DNA of 64,000 nt from a marine gamma proteobacterium HTCC2080. Its GTDB lineage: Bacteria > Pseudomonadota > Gammaproteobacteria > Pseudomonadales > Halieaceae. The position numbers and the translations under genes are program-made. The notes below the pieces were generated by a model, which ran no database searches, had not been told where the DNA came from, and was given only the letters and a program-made list of their open reading frames with translations. Positions 58,150 to 64,000 of the stretch are shown in pieces; the first letter of the stretch is position 1, and every line of letters begins with the position of its first letter. The stretch covers positions 186,001 through 250,000 of the forward strand of contig AAVV01000006.1 in the NCBI GenBank assembly GCA_000169115.1. Direction: 5' to 3'.

Positions 58150-60036
58150 ATGATGATTACTGAAAACTCAAAAGTTTGCTATCGAGATGTCACCCGCATC
58201 ATAGTCTTAGCAGCGCTGTTGGGTTCGGTCCCTGCCTTGGGGCAGGAGAAAATTAGTACTTTTGGGGCTGCGGTATCCGCAGCGTTGGAGTCAAACCCCG
58301 CTGTAGTTTCTGCTTATTACAATTTTGAAGCCGCACGAGAGGGGCAGCGTTCAGCTGAGGGCGGCTTTTATCCCAGTGTCGACCTCAATGCTGACTATGC
58401 TTGGGAGGAGCGCGAAACGCCCCTCAACGATTTTGGTGATTACGAGCGTGATTCGGTTCGTTTTAGTGTGACGCAACTACTATTTGATGGCTTTCAAACC
58501 CGGGACCGAGCGCGGTCGCTTGGTTATGAAAAATTAGCACGGTATTACGATGTTCATGGGGCGGCGCAGTCTATTGCACTCGACGCCACTGTGGCGTATT
58601 CCAATACGGTGCTGTATCAAAAGTTAGTTGGATTTGCGGGTGAGAATTTTGATTACCACAAGAACGTGTTTAGCAAAATCCAACAGCGCGCGGCCGCTGG
58701 GCGCGATGAGGGCGTAAATCTTGATCAGGCTAAATCACGGTTGGCGCTGGCGGAGTCAAACCTGTTGACCGAGCGGACGAACCTTTATGACACCGTCAGC
58801 GAGTTTCAGCGGATTGTGGGTGCTTTACCTGGCAATAACTTACCTATGCCGGCATTACCAAGCGGTGTTATGCCGGGACTTCGTAATGATGCACTGAAGG
58901 CGGCTTACAATAGCTCCCCCGAAATTAATCGAACAATTGAAGAGGTGCGTGCGGCTCGGGAGGCTTTAGGTGCAACGCGGGGGCCGATGTACCCTCGTCT
59001 CGATTTGCGTTACCGAAACGAACAAGAGTCTAATATCGACGGTTTCCGCGGTGATTATGACTTGCAAGCTGTTGAGTTGGTGTTCACCTACAATCTTTTC
59101 CGGGGCGGCAGTGACAGCGCTCGGCGTAGGGAGTTTTCGAATCGATACTACTCGGCAGTAGAGGATCGCAAGCAAGCTTGCCTCAGTGTGCGTCGCGAGG
59201 TCACCATTGCGTTTAATAATGTAAGGGCTCTGAAAGAGCAGGTACGCTATTTATCGATTCAGTCTGAAGCGCAGGACAAAACACGCAGAGCGTATAACGA
59301 TCAGTTCGATCTCAATCAGCGCTCACCGCTCGATTTGCTTGACTCACAAAATGAGTTTTTTGATACCCAGCGGGCGTTGGCGTCTGCAAAAATTAATCTA
59401 CTTCAAGCTCAGGCCCGAGTTCTGGCTGAAATTGGCATGTTGACCGATGCTCTCGACGCTCAGGGTTTTAACGCCGATAAGATCGAAGCATTAAATCTTG
59501 ATTTAGTGCGACGAGACGATGAGCAAATCGCCGTATGTGACTCGGGAGTAGTTCCTGAGATGGTTATCGTTCAAGACGCATCGCTCGATGCTGCTCCTTT
59601 GGTGGTCACTAGCGACTATGCTTTTTCAAATGCGACGGACACGCCTGAGCTCGCTACGGCAGTAACTACAGTGTCAAATTCTGAGGTCCTTGAGGATCCT
59701 GCGCTGATGAAGACTCTGGTCATTGCCCCAGAACCTGACGGCATGTCGTCATTCGGCAGCTACGAAGCTGAATCAGATGGCGTGACCAACCCTAGTGACT
59801 GGTTTATCAATATAGCGACATACGCTGATATTGTTTGGGCAGAGCGCTGGAAGGCATCACTGTCTGAGGAAGGGTATCCCGCCGTTATTATCCCATTTGA
59901 AAAAGATGGGGTCACGTTACACCGCATTCGCGTTGTCGGATATGCGGATGAGGGAGAGGCGCAGTCCGACGCTATTCTTATTGAAAACTCACTTGAAACA
60001 GGCCCTTTATGGGTGGGGTGTATGTCTGAGGCATAG
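58150..60036 (+). CDS. TolC-family outer-membrane channel with C-terminal SPOR domain (LapE-like)
   Basis: A 628-residue outer-membrane efflux protein. A signal peptide ends near ALGQE. The TolC region (about 25-450) has two repeats of the OEP type, with FSVTQLLFDGFQTRDRARS and VFTYNLFRGGSDSARRREFS as matching strand-turn elements, and SPLDLLDSQNEFFDTQRAL. A linker of about 90 residues leads to a C-terminal SPOR domain (about 550-628: WFINIATYADIVWAERW..., HRIRVVGYADEGEA). SPOR domains bind peptidoglycan stripped of stem peptides, often at division sites. This pore should complete the LapB-LapC exporter. Starts at 58147 (TTG), 58150 and 58153 are possible; TAGGA precedes them. Confidence 0.9.
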   Translation: MMITENSKVCYRDVTRIIVLAALLGSVPALGQEKISTFGAAVSAALESNPAVVSAYYNFEAAREGQRSAEGGFYPSVDLNADYAWEERETPLNDFGDYERDSVRFSVTQLLFDGFQTRDRARSLGYEKLARYYDVHGAAQSIALDATVAYSNTVLYQKLVGFAGENFDYHKNVFSKIQQRAAAGRDEGVNLDQAKSRLALAESNLLTERTNLYDTVSEFQRIVGALPGNNLPMPALPSGVMPGLRNDALKAAYNSSPEINRTIEEVRAAREALGATRGPMYPRLDLRYRNEQESNIDGFRGDYDLQAVELVFTYNLFRGGSDSARRREFSNRYYSAVEDRKQACLSVRREVTIAFNNVRALKEQVRYLSIQSEAQDKTRRAYNDQFDLNQRSPLDLLDSQNEFFDTQRALASAKINLLQAQARVLAEIGMLTDALDAQGFNADKIEALNLDLVRRDDEQIAVCDSGVVPEMVIVQDASLDAAPLVVTSDYAFSNATDTPELATAVTTVSNSEVLEDPALMKTLVIAPEPDGMSSFGSYEAESDGVTNPSDWFINIATYADIVWAERWKASLSEEGYPAVIIPFEKDGVTLHRIRVVGYADEGEAQSDAILIENSLETGPLWVGCMSEA

Positions 60037-60149
60037 CCTGTTAGGTTTTTGGCTGGGGCTCTCACAGCCCGGTACCATGCAGATCAACCTTGGCTTGAAC
60101 CGAGCAATCAGAATAAAGGTTTTAGAAGGCTGAGGGCCTTGGTGCCGCG

Positions 60150-60539
60150 TTAATTTTCGTTGGGCACCGCAGTGAATTCGCGTTCTTCAAGGAATAGTAA
60201 AAGCGCGTCGATGTCAATTGGCTTACGCATGAGCGTCACGCCCTCATTATTAATGTGCTTCAGATCTTCGTCCGCGTCTAGATGGCCAGAAATCATAAGA
60301 TATTCAAATTGTCGGCCGGGCATTTCTTGCAGAGCCTGAATTAACTCGGCGCCGTCGCGGCCAGGCATCCGCATGTCGGTTAATATCAGCGTGATATGCA
60401 GGTTTGTCTCAATGAGAGCCAAAGCTTCATTGACACTCAGTGCCTTTTGACAGGTGTAGTCAAAAGACGATAGAAATTCACATAACTCCTCAGCAATTAC
60501 GCTCTCATCATCTACGACTAATATTCCTGAGTGCTTCAT
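60150..60539 (-). CDS. Single-domain response regulator
   Basis: A 129-residue receiver domain without an output domain. The acidic pair is in LVVDDE, the phospho-acceptor Asp in LILTDMRMPGRDG, the Thr/Ser in MISGH and the conserved Lys in RKPID. ATG at 60539 with AAGG upstream is preferred over GTG at 60545. It is divergent from the histidine kinase gene, with about 124 bp between, suggesting a paired phosphorelay. Confidence 0.88.
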   Translation of the reverse strand: MKHSGILVVDDESVIAEELCEFLSSFDYTCQKALSVNEALALIETNLHITLILTDMRMPGRDGAELIQALQEMPGRQFEYLMISGHLDADEDLKHINNEGVTLMRKPIDIDALLLFLEEREFTAVPNEN

Positions 60540-60663
60540 TGCCACGCCTTTTTTGTTTATTTGAGTCCAAGCATAAGACGCAATTTGCGAATCGGAAAGG
60601 GTATACTTGCATAATCAGTGTACAATACCGCGTCTGGGGCCGATTTGACATGGTGGGAGTGAA

Positions 60664-62424
60664 ATGCAGATTCGTATGAGAGCCACCGCCGTTAGGTCTC
60701 TGACCTTACTCGCGATACTGTGCTTCATTCTTGAGGCTCTCGTTGTATATCGACTTTTCGCCCTGCGTGATCTTCAGCAAAGCGTGTTGCAGCTTCAGGT
60801 AGAAGCGCAGCAGGTGGAGCGTGCTCTGAGCCCTACGATCATTTTTAGCGATCGAGACGCGCCGATACCCTTGGTCGCTCTGTCATTGCGAGATGACGTG
60901 GTGTCGGATGCCTGTTGTGCCGTTCCCCTGCAACTGCTTAATGAGGCTCACAAAGCTTCAAGCCTTAACGATTATTCGCGGGCTTACAGTGAGCTACTGC
61001 GCGGCCTCGATGGCTACTCTGCAGTGCGGCGCGATCAGATTAATAGCATGCTAAAAACAAATGCGTGGCTCCCCTACATTGCGACAGTTATTTTGGTTGC
61101 TGTATTTTTGATCGCTTGGCAAATTTTGCAAAATAATTTTCTTGGCCCTATCAGCCGACTCCATCGAGCTGTCAGAGAGGCAGATTTACACGGCGGTTTT
61201 GATTATCGCAATCGTGTAACTGATCCGCAGGAGATAGGCGATCTAGGCGTATCCTTTTCAAATTTATTGTCGCGACTTGTCGGTCAGTTGGCGGGGCGTG
61301 AGCTTGCGCTTCGCGAGGCTAAGGATATGTCGCGGCGAGAAACTGAGCGAGTTTCTGCTGAGCTAAATGAACTTTTTGAGGGCAGTCCTAACCCCATCTT
61401 TGTTCTTAATAAGGCAGGTCTTGTCGTTACTTGGAACCCTAAAATCGCCGCTATTACAAATCTGCCCGAGTTGGAGGCCATTGGTGGAGGTTTTGAAGAT
61501 TTATGTTTGGCTACAAGCCTTGACAGAGAAGATTTTCATACCCAATTCGTTCGAGTTTTAAAGGGTGGGGTACAGGACGATATTCGGTTGCCCCTGGTAA
61601 GTCGCGGGGCGGCAACGGTTGTGATCAGAGCAAACCTGCGGCCGTGTCGAGCTTTTGGAGGCGAAATTGTAGGCATAAACTGTTTTGGTCGCGAGATAAA
61701 TGGCGAGCTGCAGCCGAGTGTTTTAGAGGTAGAGGCTCAGCAGGCTAGTTATTTCAGCCAGCTGGCATCCAGTGCCGCGCATCAGCTTAACCAGCCTTTG
61801 CAAAAGATGCGTTTGTATCTTGCCAATGCTCAAAATCGTTTGCGCATGCCAGCGATTGATCAACAGAGTTTGGCGGAAAAATTAAGCGGTATTGATGCTG
61901 AATTATCAACAGTATCGGAGACCATTGACCACTTAAGAGAGTTTGGCCGCCCTATTGAGCCTATGACTAATGGCTTTCAGATAGCAACGGTTATTGAGCG
62001 TTGTTTGGATCTGTCTCGAGGTAGCTTGGTTGAGCACGGTATTGAAGTAACACTGGATTGTCAGCTGTCCAATGAGATGGCAAATGGCCACCCGCTTCAG
62101 ATTGAAAAGCCGTTAATTGCGCTCCTAAACAACGCTCGGGAAGCGGTGCTTGAGGGTGCGCCTAGCAGCCCCAAAATTACTATAGTCGCCACAGCTGTAG
62201 AGGCTGATATCGCAAAGATCGTGGTGTCAGATAATGGCTGTGGTTTTACGGAGGACCTGCGCGACAGGGTCTTCGAGCCATTTTTTTCCACACGCACAGC
62301 GGATAAAAATGTTGGCTTGGGGCTTTCTGTGGCACAGGCCGTCATTAACGATCTTGGGGGACGTTTAAACCTAGATAGTGATAATGGTTGGACAACCGCC
62401 ACGATGGTTGTCCCGCTGCGATAG
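60664..62424 (+). CDS. Membrane sensor histidine kinase (HAMP-PAS)
   Basis: A 586-residue kinase. Two membrane helices (about 10-28 and 137-157) flank a short periplasmic domain. A HAMP segment (FLGPISRLHRAVREADL), a PAS domain (ELFEGSPNPIFVLNKAGLVVTWN), a HisKA helix with the phospho-His in SSAAHQLNQPLQKM, and an ATPase domain (N box ALLNNAREAV, G1 VSDNGCGF, G2 GLGLSVAQ) follow. The start has GGGAG 5 nt upstream. No receiver is fused; likely partners are the receivers encoded on either side (60150-60539 and 62758-63876). The signal is unknown. Confidence 0.92.
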   Translation: MQIRMRATAVRSLTLLAILCFILEALVVYRLFALRDLQQSVLQLQVEAQQVERALSPTIIFSDRDAPIPLVALSLRDDVVSDACCAVPLQLLNEAHKASSLNDYSRAYSELLRGLDGYSAVRRDQINSMLKTNAWLPYIATVILVAVFLIAWQILQNNFLGPISRLHRAVREADLHGGFDYRNRVTDPQEIGDLGVSFSNLLSRLVGQLAGRELALREAKDMSRRETERVSAELNELFEGSPNPIFVLNKAGLVVTWNPKIAAITNLPELEAIGGGFEDLCLATSLDREDFHTQFVRVLKGGVQDDIRLPLVSRGAATVVIRANLRPCRAFGGEIVGINCFGREINGELQPSVLEVEAQQASYFSQLASSAAHQLNQPLQKMRLYLANAQNRLRMPAIDQQSLAEKLSGIDAELSTVSETIDHLREFGRPIEPMTNGFQIATVIERCLDLSRGSLVEHGIEVTLDCQLSNEMANGHPLQIEKPLIALLNNAREAVLEGAPSSPKITIVATAVEADIAKIVVSDNGCGFTEDLRDRVFEPFFSTRTADKNVGLGLSVAQAVINDLGGRLNLDSDNGWTTATMVVPLR

Positions 62425-62437
62425 GAGAAAAACGGGT

Positions 62438-62761
62438 TTGATAAACAGACGACTTAAAGCCGCTGGGAATTATCCATTTTCAACCCAGCTAGCCGATATG
62501 CGCTGCGTTGGCGGCGTTGCCAATTCTTTCGGCTCAGCTACCTGTAATAAAGATGGCGCCTTTATCTGGAGTGAAGGTGGTAGGTTACTAGCAAGTTCTA
62601 TGGGCTCACTGGGAACAAAATTTCTTTTCGCTTTGAAAGGTGATGCAAAGTCGGAAAACTTAGCCGTGGAAGGGCAGACCACGGTAGACTCGTTAGCACC
62701 GCATAATAAGCTGCAAAATGCGACTGCGCGTTTTGTTGAGTTGAATGGAAGCCGTCCGTGA
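62438..62761 (+). CDS. Possible small protein between kinase and HD-GYP regulator
   Basis: An open frame of 107 residues starting at TTG 62438 behind AGGAG, and ending with a 4-bp overlap (GTGA) with the HD-GYP regulator gene. The overlap and the Shine-Dalgarno argue for translation. The sequence (LADMRCVGGVANSFGSATC..., TTVDSLAPHNKLQNATARF) matches no family I know. If it is not coding, this is a 330-bp leader of the regulator gene. Confidence 0.35.
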   Translation: MINRRLKAAGNYPFSTQLADMRCVGGVANSFGSATCNKDGAFIWSEGGRLLASSMGSLGTKFLFALKGDAKSENLAVEGQTTVDSLAPHNKLQNATARFVELNGSRP

Positions 62762-63876
62762 AAGTACTAGTTGTCGATGATGAATCTGATATTCGCGAGG
62801 AACTCGGAGAGTTTGTTGAGCAGTTGGATTTTTCAGTGGTGCTGGCCAGTAATGGTGAAGAGGCGTTGGGTAAATACTTTGATGATCCTGAAATCTCGAT
62901 CATCCTGAGTGATCTTATGATGCCGGGACTTAACGGCCTCGAAATGTTGGATAACATTAATAGCGCTCCGGGCGCACACCAGCGGGTTCGACGTGTCATC
63001 TTCATGACGGGAAACGGAAACACGCAATCAGTAATTCGTGCGATGCATCTCGGAGCAAAAGAATTTCTTCTTAAGCCGGTGGATCTCGATCAACTTGAGC
63101 GACACATAATGAGCGCCAAGAGAGAAGTTGCTACCGATCGAGCTCGCCAAACTGAGGAGATATTGCTGAAGCAGCAGGTCTCTTTAAATAATGCCCAAAT
63201 ATCTTCCTTAAATCGTGATGTTGAAGAGGCTTACGCTGAGGCCTTGGCTTGTTTGGCTGCCGCTGCAGAACACAAGGATCCCGAGACCGGCCAACATATT
63301 ATTCGTATTGGCGAATATGCTGCCGTGCTTGCACAAGCGTTAGGTTGGGACAAGGAATGGAGCGAGATGATTAGGTTGGCCGCGCCCCTTCACGATGTAG
63401 GTAAAGTCGGTATGCGCGATTCGGTACTGCTGAAGGAGGGCCCTCTCGATGACGATGAGTTGCATCATATGCGGCAACACCCAGAGACCGGCTATCAAAT
63501 CCTCTCGGTCTCGAATTATCCAACCATGAAGATGGCTGCCCGCATAGCACGCTGTCATCATGAGCGTTGGGATGGAACCGGCTATCCGCGTGGGCTTAAG
63601 GGATCAGAAATTCCTGTGGAAGCTTCGATTACGACGTTGGTAGATGTCTATGACGCGCTGCGGTCAAAGCGGCCTTACAAGCCTGCGTTTGATCACAAGC
63701 AAGTGATGGATATTATTTTAAATGGAGATGGCCGAACAGAGCCCAAGCATTTCCGGCCGGATGTGCTCGCTGCTTTTGAGGCTGCCCAAGACAAGATGGC
63801 AGATATTTTTGAGCGACTTAGCGACGATACTGATTCTTCCAGTCACACGAGTTCATCTAAGCGCGAGGTTTTGTAA
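62758..63876 (+). CDS. Response regulator with HD-GYP c-di-GMP phosphodiesterase domain
   Basis: A 372-residue protein of the RpfG type. The receiver (VLVVDDESD, LSDLMMPGLNG, MTGNG, LKPVD) occupies residues 1-120 with all phosphorylation residues present. A coiled linker follows, then the HD-GYP domain with HKDPETGQHIIRIGEY, the metal-binding HDVGK, HHERWDGTGYPRGLKG and DVYDALRSKRPYK. It should hydrolyse c-di-GMP when phosphorylated, probably by the kinase upstream. The GTG start is coupled to the preceding frame and the stop overlaps the next gene by one base. Confidence 0.92.
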   Translation: MKVLVVDDESDIREELGEFVEQLDFSVVLASNGEEALGKYFDDPEISIILSDLMMPGLNGLEMLDNINSAPGAHQRVRRVIFMTGNGNTQSVIRAMHLGAKEFLLKPVDLDQLERHIMSAKREVATDRARQTEEILLKQQVSLNNAQISSLNRDVEEAYAEALACLAAAAEHKDPETGQHIIRIGEYAAVLAQALGWDKEWSEMIRLAAPLHDVGKVGMRDSVLLKEGPLDDDELHHMRQHPETGYQILSVSNYPTMKMAARIARCHHERWDGTGYPRGLKGSEIPVEASITTLVDVYDALRSKRPYKPAFDHKQVMDIILNGDGRTEPKHFRPDVLAAFEAAQDKMADIFERLSDDTDSSSHTSSSKREVL

Positions 63877-64000
63877 TGAAGACGTTGATTGTAGAGGATA
63901 GCTCCACACTCTGCGCTATTTATGAAGCGTATCTGGATGACACCGGTTACGAAGTACACACGGTCGAGACTTTTACGGGTGCTCTGATGGCACTGGAAAG
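63876..64000 (+). CDS. Response regulator receiver, truncated by the window end
   Basis: The first 41 codons read MKTLIVEDSSTLCAIYEAYL..., the start of a receiver domain with the acidic pair in VEDS. ATG at 63876 overlaps the stop of the HD-GYP gene (TAATG), so it belongs to the same operon. The output domain lies beyond the window; it may be an NtrC-type or other regulator. Confidence 0.85.
   Translation, partial: MKTLIVEDSSTLCAIYEAYLDDTGYEVHTVETFTGALMALE

Overview
The window reads as a chromosomal segment of an aerobic, probably marine gammaproteobacterium. The order miaB-phoH-ybeY-corC-lnt-leuS-lptE-holA, the gammaproteobacterial RNase T and CmoB, a heme A synthase (cytochrome aa3-type respiration), a TonB-dependent receptor and a flavin monooxygenase suggest something near the Cellvibrionales/Halieaceae (OM60/NOR5-like) groups. 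That placement is inference from gene content only. No rRNA, tRNA, IS element, prophage or CRISPR array was recognised.

Layout. 1-9.8 kb: end of an RND/MMPL exporter, a Cys-cluster protein, a LON-domain protein, an N-acyl-D-amino-acid deacylase-type amidohydrolase, pyrC-rnt facing argG, a Baeyer-Villiger-type monooxygenase, a small CPXCG protein and a cupin. 9.8-18.9 kb: a tail-anchored EAL protein, then the SOS mutagenesis genes dnaE2, imuB and imuA. These are not one operon: they are separated by a lipocalin, a DUF2788 protein and an OsmC protein, and each has its own LexA box. dnaE2 and imuB share an identical promoter geometry that predicts leaderless mRNAs. 18.9-33.6 kb: an MFS transporter, the housekeeping operon miaB to holA, a DUF1820 gene, lon and cmoB. 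34-38.2 kb: an aromatic/aspartate aminotransferase, the ABC-F ATPase uup, and heme A synthase.

38.3-60.0 kb is the most distinctive part: a complete Lap-type, c-di-GMP-gated adhesin system. It holds a type I secretion ABC exporter (LapB-like), a membrane-fusion protein (LapC-like) with an unexplained cytoplasmic N-terminal domain of about 215 residues, a LuxR-type regulator, a 2699-residue adhesin with an N-terminal retention module and a TAAG LapG site, the periplasmic protease LapG, the degenerate GGDEF/EAL receptor LapD, and a TolC-like pore fused to a C-terminal SPOR domain. The adhesin has cadherin/VCBS-like and Calx-beta-like repeats, an 832-bp internal duplication, a run of 103 consecutive aspartates, and Ca-binding loops near its C terminus. 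Two uncharacterised genes are translationally coupled behind lapD. By analogy with the Pseudomonas Lap system, high c-di-GMP makes LapD hold LapG and the adhesin stays on the surface; low c-di-GMP frees LapG, which cuts the retention module. 60-64 kb holds signalling genes (receiver, hybrid-less histidine kinase, HD-GYP response regulator, another receiver) that could feed the same c-di-GMP pool.

Three genes (pyrC, DUF1820, TonB receptor) each carry a one-base deletion whose correction restores a textbook reading frame. Each is fixed by lengthening, or can be fixed by lengthening, a short homopolymer. Consensus errors are the simplest explanation and should be excluded before any biological reading.
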